From: an uncultured Bacteroidales bacterium
GTDB taxonomy: Bacteria > Bacteroidota > Bacteroidia > Bacteroidales > UBA932
Reading direction: 5' to 3'
Assembly (NCBI GenBank): GCA_944322605.1
Contig: CALUPD010000022.1
Location: 1-34,720 of the forward strand
DNA: 34,720 bases
Shown: positions 8,008-16,710 of the stretch, in pieces
Numbering within the stretch: position 1 is the first letter of the stretch
Layout of the letters: the number at the start of each line of letters is the position of its first letter
Notes under the pieces: model-generated
What the model saw: the letters and a program-made list of their open reading frames with translations, nothing else
Database searches by the model: none
Told to the model about the DNA's origin: nothing
Made by a program: the position numbers and the translations under genes

Positions 8008-8037
8008 CAAAGATAACGGCAATCATATTAATACAAT
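8008..8037 (-). promoter_or_regulatory. Promoter of the flavodoxin-like gene
   Basis: Minus-strand ATTG (8034-8037), 18 nt, then TATCTTTG (8008-8015), a perfect TAnnTTTG. Initiation near 8001 would give a 5' leader of about 20 nt. Confidence 0.58.
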
Positions 8038-8078
8038 CTACCGATATTACTGATTTTGGTATATAATCCAACTGTTTT

Positions 8079-9122
8079 ATGCTTGCATACACATATATTA
8101 GGAAAGGGGAATTCGGCTTTATAGAAAAGCCGCGCCCTGCAATACGGGAATCCGGCGATGCAATAGTACGAGTCACTTTAAGCAGCATCTGCACCAGCGA
8201 CCTTCATATAAAACACGGCAGCGTGCCTCGCGCCGTACCCGGAATAACCGTAGGACATGAAATGGTCGGCATAGTGGAAGAAACCGGAAACGCGGTAAAA
8301 ACCCTTAAAAAGGGCGACAGGGTAAGTGTCAATGTGGAAACATTTTGCGGAGAGTGCTTTTTTTGCAGGCACGGATACGTGAACAACTGCACGGACCCGA
8401 ACGGAGGATGGGCGTTAGGATGCCGCATCGACGGAGGGCAAGCGGAGTATGTCAGGGTCCCGTATGCAGACCAGGGACTCAAGCGGATACCCGATACGGT
8501 ATCGGACGAACAAGCGTTATTTGTCGGAGACATACTTGCCACCGGCTTTTGGGCGGCACGCATATCCGAGATAAAGCATGAAGACACAGTCCTGATCATA
8601 GGCGCAGGACCTACCGGGATATGCACCCTTCTTTGCGCCATGCTTAAAGAACCGGAAAGGATAATAGTATGCGAAAAGTCCGAAGAACGCGTGGAATTCA
8701 TAAAAATGCATTACCCGGGAATAATGGTCACAAACCCTGAAGACTGCAAAAGTTTCGTCCGGGAAAACAGCAGCCACTCCGGAGCCGATGTCGTCATAGA
8801 GGCGGCAGGAGGAGAAGGAACTTTCCGCCTTGCATGGGAATGCGCAAGGCCAAACGCAATAGTGACCATAGTGGCCATGTACGACAAGCCGCAGGTATTG
8901 CCCCTGCCCGACATGTACGGGAAAAACCTGACATTCAAAACAGGCGGCGTGGACGGATGCGATTGCGAAGAAATTCTGGAACTGATAAAGAAGGGCAAGA
9001 TCGACACTACGCCCCTGATTACGCACAGGTATCCATTGTCAAGAATCGGCGAGGCCTATGATCTTTTTGAAAAAAGGGGCGACGGCGTAATCAAAATCGC
9101 TATAGAAAACACATGCATCTGA
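8079..9122 (+). CDS. Zinc-dependent alcohol dehydrogenase (MDR superfamily)
   Basis: A 347-residue medium-chain dehydrogenase. The N-terminal GroES-like domain holds the catalytic zinc ligands in SSICTSDLHIKHG and TVGHEMVG. The structural zinc lobe has four cysteines in FCGECFFCRHGYVNNC (about residues 90-105). The Rossmann domain carries the nucleotide-binding VLIIGAGPTGICTL; the acidic residue near the end of its second strand (VCEKSEE) suggests NAD(H) preference. The C-terminus (ITHRYPLSRIGEAYDLFEKR) is typical. Family members oxidise secondary alcohols, sorbitol or threonine, or reduce aldehydes; the exact substrate cannot be told. Cytoplasmic, monocistronic, divergent from the flavodoxin-like gene. 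The start at 8079 is close to the family norm. Confidence 0.87.
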   Translation: MLAYTYIRKGEFGFIEKPRPAIRESGDAIVRVTLSSICTSDLHIKHGSVPRAVPGITVGHEMVGIVEETGNAVKTLKKGDRVSVNVETFCGECFFCRHGYVNNCTDPNGGWALGCRIDGGQAEYVRVPYADQGLKRIPDTVSDEQALFVGDILATGFWAARISEIKHEDTVLIIGAGPTGICTLLCAMLKEPERIIVCEKSEERVEFIKMHYPGIMVTNPEDCKSFVRENSSHSGADVVIEAAGGEGTFRLAWECARPNAIVTIVAMYDKPQVLPLPDMYGKNLTFKTGGVDGCDCEEILELIKKGKIDTTPLITHRYPLSRIGEAYDLFEKRGDGVIKIAIENTCI

Positions 9123-9260
9123 TTCCATGCCCGTCCGTGCCGCAACAAGCTTATACGCCAGTACATCCCGAAAGACGAGTTCTTTAAACTTTTGTTGTAA
9201 TTTTACTTCGTGTTGCACTTGATCGTTGACTCTGCCCCTTTTGAAAAATTAAAATAATAT

Positions 9261-9291
9261 TTTGAAGCGACACGGATATTTCATATATTTG
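9261..9291 (+). promoter_or_regulatory. Promoter of tRNA-Arg
   Basis: TTTG (9261-9264), 19 nt, TATATTTG (9284-9291): an exact match to the Bacteroidota sigma-AB consensus, the best in the window. The tRNA 5' end lies 26 nt beyond the -7 box. The rest of 9123-9316 shows no gene. Confidence 0.8.
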
Positions 9292-9316
9292 CAGTCGCTT
9301 TAAACTAAAGCAGGAC

Positions 9317-9390
9317 GGTCCGGTAGCTCAGCTGGATAGAGCAACAGCCTTCTAAGCTGTGGGTCTTGGGTTCGAATCCCAACCGGATCA
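9317..9390 (+). tRNA. tRNA-Arg (anticodon TCT)
   Basis: 74 nt cloverleaf. The acceptor arm GGTCCGG pairs with CCGGATC (one G-U), and the discriminator base is A. The D arm has AGCTCAGCTGG and the anticodon arm ACAGC-CTTCTAA-GCTGT gives anticodon TCT. The T arm is TTGGG-TTCGAAT-CCCAA. CCA is not encoded. It reads AGA and AGG; AGG is a frequent arginine codon in the surrounding genes, so this is probably a heavily used tRNA. Confidence 0.96.
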
Positions 9391-9406
9391 CATGGAAAGC
9401 AGAATG

Positions 9407-9431
9407 CGCCTGACGGAAGTCAGGCGTTTTT
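9407..9431 (+). terminator. Rho-independent terminator of tRNA-Arg
   Basis: CGCCTGAC (9407-9414), GGAA tetraloop, GTCAGGCG (9419-9426), then TTTTT (9427-9431). A stable 8-bp stem with a GNRA loop 17 nt after the tRNA. Confidence 0.85.
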
Positions 9432-9601
9432 CGTACCGGGACTGACAGGGCCGAGCCCGCTCAGGGACTGGGAGATACGGTACGGAAATGACAGGCGCAG
9501 CCTGGCACATTTTGCTGTACTTATGCAAGATCGCCCGTGGCGCAGGGTCAAGGAAAAAGCCGCCTGCAGCTTAATCCCAAGCGGATTACGATTTAAAATC
9601 A

Positions 9602-9628
9602 TCAAGCTTTTGAAATTTAAAAACTTGA
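9602..9628 (-). terminator. Possible terminator of the AbiE pair
   Basis: Arms TCAAGCTTTT (9602-9611) and AAAAACTTGA (9619-9628) pair with one mismatch around a 7-nt loop, 11 nt past the toxin stop; on the minus strand a T-rich stretch follows. The stem is AT-rich, so it is a weak call. Confidence 0.4.
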
Positions 9629-9638
9629 CATTTTTCTT

Positions 9639-10397
9639 TTAAGAAACTCCCCTATCGTCCCTGTATACGGCAAACACTCCGGCATCGGTACTCCTTGGAA
9701 GAGACAGGTCGTGGACTTTAATTTCAAGCTCGGATGCGGCGATGCCGGGTATGCCGAACTGCTCGGTGTATATCTCCGTGAGGTCTATGTCTCCCCAGTC
9801 GGTGGTGCTGAATGTGCCGGTGATGACCGTCCTGCCCCATGCCTTGGTTACTGCCGGGCTGTCGGTGGCCGCCATCCTGACCACAAGACGGCTGTCGGGG
9901 TGTTCCGGTTCTCTGAGTCCGGATATGAGGAGCCTGTCGGGAGTGATCCAGATGTCATCATACGCCACATAGTGCGAGCCGTGGATGTCTGCAGGAGCAT
10001 CCTTTGTGACGGGCACTCCGAGGACGGAGCGGTTGGTGTTCAGGCAGACGAAGAGGTTGTGCCCGGTCAGGGGCGCTCCGTCCCCGATGAAGGCCTGCTT
10101 CCGGTGCGCTGCGGCAAGGGCTGCCCATGCGGACAGCTGCTCCCGGGAAAGGGTGCGGTCGATAGACAGGTCAATGTCTTCTGAAAACCTGTCTACCAGA
10201 TGCCATACTTTACTCAGGGATGTGCCTCCTTTGAAAATAAGGCAGTCTGAGAACGGAAGGGTGAACACGAGTTGGAGCATGGTGGTCACCCACAGGTCCT
10301 TTTCTATGGCCTGCGGCGGTAAGAGGTAATGAGCGGAGGCCTGTTGCAGGACCAGTCTCCGGTCATCCCGGGAAAGTTGGAAGTAGTTATTCGTCAT
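9639..10397 (-). CDS. AbiEii/AbiGii-type nucleotidyltransferase toxin (C-terminus atypical)
   Basis: A 252-residue protein with a clear AbiEii-type nucleotidyltransferase core. AIEKDLWVTTMLQ (about residues 31-43) is followed by CLIFKGGTSLSKVWHLVDRFSEDIDLSID (52-80). This holds the GGTS substrate-binding motif and the D-x-D metal ligands (EDIDL). AbiEii toxins transfer nucleotides, probably to tRNA or other RNA, and are neutralised by the partner AbiEi in a type IV toxin-antitoxin system; AbiE also aborts phage infection. The gene overlaps the antitoxin gene by 11 nt, as expected of this module. Many family members reach 300 residues or more; here the part after about residue 95 is not family-like to me, so a C-terminal truncation or old frameshift is possible. 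The GC content is clearly higher than that of its neighbours. Confidence 0.78.
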   Translation of the reverse strand: MTNNYFQLSRDDRRLVLQQASAHYLLPPQAIEKDLWVTTMLQLVFTLPFSDCLIFKGGTSLSKVWHLVDRFSEDIDLSIDRTLSREQLSAWAALAAAHRKQAFIGDGAPLTGHNLFVCLNTNRSVLGVPVTKDAPADIHGSHYVAYDDIWITPDRLLISGLREPEHPDSRLVVRMAATDSPAVTKAWGRTVITGTFSTTDWGDIDLTEIYTEQFGIPGIAASELEIKVHDLSLPRSTDAGVFAVYRDDRGVS

Positions 10398-10995
10398 ATG
10401 CCTGGAGTATGATTTCTCTTATCCATTCCGGCATGAGCCGCAGGTCTGCCAGTACGGAGTCTTTGTCTTCTTTGTGGAGGAGTTCGCTGATGCGGCTAAT
10501 CTGCTCTTTGGTGACATTGCCGCGTTTTATGGATTTCAGGGCTGAGGTGATGAGCATAGCGAGTCGGTTGGTGAATGAGAGGTTTTTGGGGGCTGTATTT
10601 CTGAATGTGATGCCTCTACCTTCGGAAATCTCTATGGTGCGGGACGGTCCGTCGGTGAGATATACGAAGTTCATCGGTATTTGGGTGGAGAGGCCGAGGA
10701 CATTAAGTGCATACTCCCCTGTCGGGACTATACGGGCATGGTTGTGCTCTGCAACGGCTTCCGCTATTTGCTCCAGTGTGGGGTAAATGACTCCGAGTCC
10801 GAGTCTGTCATCTATCTCGGGGCGGCAGTAGATGCCCTGGGCTATACGAATGATCTTCCCCGTCTTAGACAAGCGCAGGAGGGTCTGCCTGATGGTCTCG
10901 GGGGATGCCAGGCCTGTGAAGTCATCTGCAAAGAAGATACGGCCTCTGTCGAATGTCTCTATAGTGGATTCTATGTTGCGGGCTATGCTGGGCAT
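10387..10995 (-). CDS. AbiEi-like antitoxin / DUF6088 winged-helix protein
   Basis: A 202-residue protein encoded directly before the AbiEii-type toxin, with an 11-nt overlap. The N-terminal 60 residues hold a probable winged helix (FFADDFTGLASPETIRQTLLRL followed by GKIIRIAQGIYCRP), the usual DNA-binding part of AbiEi and DUF6088 proteins. The middle part has ARIVPTGEYALNVLGLST and a beta-rich stretch (FVYLTDGPSRTIEI), common in this family. Family knowledge: AbiEi antitoxins neutralise AbiEii without forming a stable complex and repress their own operon by binding inverted repeats in the promoter. Exactly such a repeat overlaps the promoter at 11012-11046, supporting autoregulation here. 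The ATG at 10995 is just below that promoter. The higher GC than neighbouring genes suggests the pair was acquired together. Confidence 0.8.
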   Translation of the reverse strand: MPSIARNIESTIETFDRGRIFFADDFTGLASPETIRQTLLRLSKTGKIIRIAQGIYCRPEIDDRLGLGVIYPTLEQIAEAVAEHNHARIVPTGEYALNVLGLSTQIPMNFVYLTDGPSRTIEISEGRGITFRNTAPKNLSFTNRLAMLITSALKSIKRGNVTKEQISRISELLHKEDKDSVLADLRLMPEWIREIILQAYDE

Positions 10996-11011
10996 GATCA
11001 GCGAATTATTT

Positions 11012-11040
11012 TGTCACAAAAATAGTCAATTTTCGTGACA
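11012..11040. promoter_or_regulatory. Inverted-repeat operator of the AbiE pair
   Basis: TGTCACAAAAAT (11012-11023) and ATTTTCGTGACA (11029-11040) are reverse complements with one mismatch, separated by AGTCA. The repeat covers the -7 box and most of the spacer of the antitoxin promoter, so a bound protein would block RNA polymerase. I infer the AbiEi-like protein as the ligand. Confidence 0.6.
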
Positions 11041-11046
11041 GACCAA
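11017..11046 (-). promoter_or_regulatory. Promoter of the AbiE pair
   Basis: Minus strand: TTG (11044-11046), 19 nt, TATTTTTG (11017-11024), matching the Bacteroidota consensus. Initiation near 11010 gives a leader of about 15 nt before the ATG at 10995. Confidence 0.65.
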
Positions 11047-11429
11047 GTATTTGAAAGGATTTGGAAATTCTGGACACGGCAATGAAAATGACCCGTCTGT
11101 CCTTGTGAGGGGACGGGCTGGACATCCTGGACATGAGGGCTGCAGTCCTATTCGACAGGCCGCATTCCAAGTCAAGCTCGTTGGGTTATGTCTTGACGGG
11201 ATGCAAGCTCTGATGAAAATACCATAACTATAGCTCGGACTACAGAAACCATAGGCGACTTTCGAATTAGCATATGCCCGCATCTCCAGATTAGCAAGAA
11301 AACCATTATTCAATAAGTCGACGAAGCGGTCAGATGCCATTGCACGATCTCATGCAACAAGACAGCCAATGCCCCGGCAAGTCCGATAGCCTTGCATAAG
11401 CAAATCCGAAGAGAGTTTGGCCGATTCCG
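11041..11429. other. Gene-poor stretch between the AbiE promoter and the GNAT gene
   Basis: No convincing gene. A minus-strand open frame of 104 codons (11026-11340) runs into the AbiE promoter and operator; its product is rich in Cys, Pro and Ser (CPGCPARP), has no domain I recognise and lacks a promoter, so I do not call it. A GACCCGTC...GGACGGGC pairing near 11090-11125 may form a hairpin. The stretch may be the edge of the acquired AbiE segment. Confidence 0.35.
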
Positions 11430-11882
11430 CTATATGTCCCGTTTCATTCTCAGAATCGGGAACGGATTGCCTTGGTCATCGGCACTGTCACGGCGGAATA
11501 CGCGGAATCCCATCCGTTCATAGAATTTCACGGCAGACGGATTCTGTTCGTTGACATCGACATATCGCACATCCTGTTCGGCAAATGCTTTTTGAATCAA
11601 TATTCTTCCTATGCCTCTCCTGAAACGGCAAGGATGGAGGAAGAGCATTTCTATTTTGCCCGACTGCGTGCCCATGAATCCAACACGAACATTGCCGTCG
11701 TCTGCCACCCATAATATCTCGATCTGACGGATTGCTTCTTCCGCCTGCGGGCAGATGAGCCGTATGTCTTCCTCCGTCAGAAAATGATGGCTGGCGCGGA
11801 CCGATGCCTCCCATATCCCGAGCAGTTCCGCGATGAGTTCCTCAGACCTGTTTTCTTTTCCAATGCTATTGATATTGATCAT
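11430..11882 (-). CDS. GNAT-family N-acetyltransferase
   Basis: A 150-residue protein, the usual size for a single GNAT domain. Motif A is visible as RRGIGRILIQKAF (about residues 88-100), where the R..G.G/A loop binds the pyrophosphate of acetyl-CoA. It is preceded by the strand KIEMLFLHP and followed by YVDVNEQNPSAVKFYERMGF (motif B, with NP.A..FYE..GF). Such enzymes acetylate amines on small molecules, peptides or ribosomal proteins; this one resembles the broad YjaB/PhnO-like group, with the substrate unknown. It stands alone on the minus strand, divergent from the ATP synthase operon. The ATG at 11882 is the first in frame. Confidence 0.83.
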   Translation of the reverse strand: MININSIGKENRSEELIAELLGIWEASVRASHHFLTEEDIRLICPQAEEAIRQIEILWVADDGNVRVGFMGTQSGKIEMLFLHPCRFRRGIGRILIQKAFAEQDVRYVDVNEQNPSAVKFYERMGFRVFRRDSADDQGNPFPILRMKRDI

Positions 11883-13821
<1,939 letters not shown>

Positions 13822-13949
13822 CATCAAGGCCAATCCTGAAAACGCCCGAACGGCATAAGCGAATGGAGCTGCACGCCTGCAAGGCATCGCAGGAAGACAG
13901 CAGGCAGCATCGATAATGCCCATGCAATCAGGTTTAATAAGGAAAAGAG

Positions 13950-14201
13950 ATGGAAAATAAACTGAATTTGAAAATAATATCGCCGCAGCGGGTCATATGC
14001 GAAACGCTGGCGGACAATGCAGGATTCCCGGGAGAACAGGGACTGTTTTCCGTCTATCCGATGCATGCCCCTCTCATATCCTCGTTGGTTCCAGGCGAAA
14101 TAACGTATACCGCCTCAGGCAAACGGCAATCCGTAAAAATCAAAAGCGGATTCGTAAAAGTTCTCGACGACAACGTGACCGCATGCGTGGAGACTGAATA
14201 A
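13950..14201 (+). CDS. atpC: ATP synthase F1 subunit epsilon, short form
   Basis: An 83-residue epsilon subunit, part of the central stalk. It has only the N-terminal beta-sandwich domain (NLKIISPQRVICETLADNAGFPGEQGLFSVYPMHAPL..SLVPGEITY), where HAPL and the GxxG loop match the family. The C-terminal helical hairpin that gives many bacterial epsilon subunits (about 130-140 residues) their ATPase-inhibitory arm is missing. The same short form is usual in Bacteroides relatives, so this is not a truncation. The ATG at 13950 is preceded by AAGGAAAAGAG, a good ribosome binding site. atpB follows after 13 nt. Confidence 0.92.
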   Translation: MENKLNLKIISPQRVICETLADNAGFPGEQGLFSVYPMHAPLISSLVPGEITYTASGKRQSVKIKSGFVKVLDDNVTACVETE

Positions 14202-14214
14202 AAGGAATTAAAAT

Positions 14215-15327
14215 ATGATCAGAAAAATAATAACCCTCATGCTGTTGCTAAGCGCAGCGCCTTTTGCAGCCGGAGCAGAAGAATCCGGCTGCGGGCAAAC
14301 CGCGAAAGGGCAGGAAGACGTAAATGTAAGGGAAATAGTTTTCGGACATATACAGGACAGCTACCAGTGGCATATAACGAAATGGAAAGACAAGGATATA
14401 ACCATTCCCCTGCCTGTCATATTATACAGCAGCGAAAGCGGCTTCTCATGCTTTCTTTCCGACAAGATATATCCGGCAGGCACGGAATACAACGGATTCA
14501 GAATCGCCACAGCAGGCAAGCATGAAGGCAAGATAGTAGAAACATGCAAGGACGGAAGCGAAATACGCCCGATAGACATTTCACTGACTAAAACAGCATG
14601 CGGCATCGTGATTTCAAGCATCATCCTTTTGGCCGTCATGCTTTCCGTAGCCCATTGGTACAAGAACAAGAAAGCGGACTCCCCTGCCCCGAAAGGGTTC
14701 GTAGGCCTGATGGAAATGTTCATAATGTATATCTATGAAAACGTCATCGAGCCATGCGTGGGACAAAGCAGCGCGAAATACGCCCCATACCTGCTCACCG
14801 CGTTCTTTTTCATATTCATAAACAACCTGCTCGGGCTTGTCCCGATATTTCCGGGAGGAGCGAACGTGACAGGCAACATAACCGTGACGGCGACTCTTGC
14901 AGTCATAACATTCATCGCCGTTAACGTATCCAAAAGCAAGGAATACTGGAAAGACATCTTCTGGCCGGACGTGCCGGCATGGCTGAAAGTCCCTATACCG
15001 CTCATGCCGGCCGTGGAGATTTTCGGAATGTTCACCAAGCCGCTCGCGCTGGCGATACGACTTTTCGCGAACTGCCTTGCAGGACACTGCATCATACTGT
15101 CTTTGATATGCACCATTTTCCTGACACTGAAAATGGGACCTGCGATAAATTCGGGAATGACGGTCGTATCCGTGATATTCGCGACATTCATGAACCTGCT
15201 GGAAATACTGGTGGCCTTCATACAGGCATTCGTGTTCACGCTCTTGTCCGCCGTGTTCATAGGCCAGTCGCACCCGGAAAAACACTTGGAGAAAGAAAAC
15301 GCAACAGTTGAAAATATAAATCAATAA
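14215..15327 (+). CDS. atpB: ATP synthase Fo subunit a, with N-terminal extension
   Basis: A 370-residue proton-channel subunit of the membrane sector. Compared with the usual 230-280 residues it has a long N-terminal part: a signal peptide (MIRKIITLMLLLSAAPFAAGA) and about 110 polar residues that probably face the periplasm, as in other Bacteroidota. Membrane helices follow from about residue 130. The essential arginine is in KPLALAIRLFANCLAGH, the helix that faces the c-ring and separates the two half-channels. The last helices (VAFIQAFVFTLLSAVFIGQS) carry the conserved glutamine. It lies between atpC and atpE at 13-nt spacings, with no atpI-like gene before it. Confidence 0.95.
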   Translation: MIRKIITLMLLLSAAPFAAGAEESGCGQTAKGQEDVNVREIVFGHIQDSYQWHITKWKDKDITIPLPVILYSSESGFSCFLSDKIYPAGTEYNGFRIATAGKHEGKIVETCKDGSEIRPIDISLTKTACGIVISSIILLAVMLSVAHWYKNKKADSPAPKGFVGLMEMFIMYIYENVIEPCVGQSSAKYAPYLLTAFFFIFINNLLGLVPIFPGGANVTGNITVTATLAVITFIAVNVSKSKEYWKDIFWPDVPAWLKVPIPLMPAVEIFGMFTKPLALAIRLFANCLAGHCIILSLICTIFLTLKMGPAINSGMTVVSVIFATFMNLLEILVAFIQAFVFTLLSAVFIGQSHPEKHLEKENATVENINQ

Positions 15328-15340
15328 AATTCTATAAATT

Positions 15341-15604
15341 ATGAACTTAGCATTATTACAAGCAGCAGCAACCGCTGCGACAATGAACGTAGATAAAATA
15401 GGAATAGGACTTGTAATCGTAGGCATCGGCCTTGCCGTGCTCGGAGCCGGCGCCGGCATAGGAAAAATCGGTTCTTCCGCGATGGAAGCCATCGGACGCC
15501 AGCCTGAAGCGGCGAACAACATACGTACAAACATGATTATCGTAGCCGCGCTGATAGAAGGCTGCGCGCTTTTCGCAATCGTGGTAGGATTCTTAGCATT
15601 GTAG
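15341..15604 (+). CDS. atpE: ATP synthase Fo subunit c
   Basis: An 87-residue hairpin proteolipid that forms the rotor ring. Helix 1 has GAGAGIGKIG, the polar loop GRQPEA interacts with F1, and helix 2 has VAALIEGCALFAIVVGFL with the ion-binding glutamate. Ligands known for sodium-binding c-rings are absent: the glutamine of helix 1 is replaced by isoleucine and the serine/threonine after the glutamate by glycine, so proton coupling is likely. An N-terminal extension (MNLALLQAAATAATM) precedes helix 1. atpF starts 4 nt later. Confidence 0.96.
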   Translation: MNLALLQAAATAATMNVDKIGIGLVIVGIGLAVLGAGAGIGKIGSSAMEAIGRQPEAANNIRTNMIIVAALIEGCALFAIVVGFLAL

Positions 15605-15608
15605 GCCT

Positions 15609-16118
15609 ATGTCATTACTGCAACCGGACAGCGGCCTGCTTTTCTGGATGCTTTTGTCGTTTCTCATCATTCTCGCTCTGCTCGCCAAATACGGTTTTCC
15701 AGTGATAACGAAAATGGTGAACCAAAGAAAGGAATATATCGACAAATCCATAGCAGAAGCCAAAAAGGCCGCCGAAAAAATGGAAAGGCTCAAGACTGAA
15801 AGCGATACCATAATAGCGCAGGCATACAAGCAACAGCAGGAAATAATCAAAGAGGGCAAGGCCATATGCGAAAAAATGATCGCAGATGCGAAGAACGACG
15901 CGTATAAGGAAAAACAGCGTGTCATAGACCAGACTCTCGAACAGATAAAGGCTGAAAAGGAAAAGGCCCTCAGCGAAATAAAGGCTTCGGTGCTTGACAT
16001 CTCTATCCGTATCGCAGAACAGGTCCTGAGAAAGGAACTCGAATCAAAACAGCAGCAAAAGGAATATTCTGCCAGGCTGATAGATGAAATTCTAAAGTCC
16101 GAAAACCGCAAATCATGA
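15609..16118 (+). CDS. atpF: ATP synthase Fo subunit b
   Basis: The 169-residue peripheral-stalk subunit. One N-terminal membrane helix (FWMLLSFLIILALLAKYGFPVI, about residues 11-33) is followed by a long charged coiled coil (KKAAEKMERLK, IIAQAYKQQQEIIKEG and so on) that dimerises and holds F1 still during rotation. Only one b-type gene is present in the operon, so the stalk is probably a homodimer. The atpE stop is 4 nt upstream, and a 37-nt gap precedes atpH. Confidence 0.94.
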   Translation: MSLLQPDSGLLFWMLLSFLIILALLAKYGFPVITKMVNQRKEYIDKSIAEAKKAAEKMERLKTESDTIIAQAYKQQQEIIKEGKAICEKMIADAKNDAYKEKQRVIDQTLEQIKAEKEKALSEIKASVLDISIRIAEQVLRKELESKQQQKEYSARLIDEILKSENRKS

Positions 16119-16155
16119 TAAATATCCGATTTGCGAAGATGCAAAACATGAAAAT

Positions 16156-16692
16156 ATGAATACAGGAACCATCTCGATACGTTACGCGAAAGCGATTTAC
16201 CTTTATGCCAAAAGCATGTCCGAAGAAGAGGTTCTCTATCGCCAGATGAAGACCCTTTGCCGGACACTGATACGCATGAAAAAATTGTCGAAAATGATAT
16301 GCGATCCGGCAATAGACAAGGAAACCAAATACAAGACCTTGTCCGTCATGGCAGGAGGAAGCACCGGGGAATCTTTCAGGAAATCGGTAATGCTTGTCCT
16401 GAAAAACCGCAGGGAAAAATACCTGCTGCTTATCGCCGAATCCTACATCGACATTTTCAGGCGCGAAAACGGCATAATTGCAGGCCGCCTTGCGACGGCT
16501 GAAGAAATGACGGAAGAGGAAAAGGAAAGGCTCAGTTCCGTATTCAAGGGCAACGGAATAAAGAAAATCGAACTGGAATCTTCCGTAGACAAGAACCTGA
16601 TAGGCGGTTTTATCTTTCAGACAGACAATTACCGTCTCGATGCAAGCGTTTCGGGACAGTTGGAAAAAATAGAGAAAAAGCTGCTCAGTTGA
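16156..16692 (+). CDS. atpH: ATP synthase F1 subunit delta
   Basis: A 178-residue delta (OSCP) subunit that ties the peripheral stalk to the top of F1. The N-terminal helical domain begins ISIRYAKAIYLYA, the standard start, and the C-terminal part has GGFIFQTDNYRLDASVSGQLEKIEKKL, the usual GG....I....D.S....L..L ending. It sits between atpF and atpA as in other bacterial operons. The ATG at 16156 gives the family-typical N-terminus; an earlier in-frame start was not needed. Confidence 0.94.
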   Translation: MNTGTISIRYAKAIYLYAKSMSEEEVLYRQMKTLCRTLIRMKKLSKMICDPAIDKETKYKTLSVMAGGSTGESFRKSVMLVLKNRREKYLLLIAESYIDIFRRENGIIAGRLATAEEMTEEEKERLSSVFKGNGIKKIELESSVDKNLIGGFIFQTDNYRLDASVSGQLEKIEKKLLS

Positions 16693-16710
16693 TTTATAAA
16701 AAGACAGGAA

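Noticed and set aside
9390..11429. Attachment-site duplication for an integrated element at tRNA-Arg
   Set aside because: No second copy of the tRNA 3' end was found; a TTCGAATT near 11260 is too short to mean anything.
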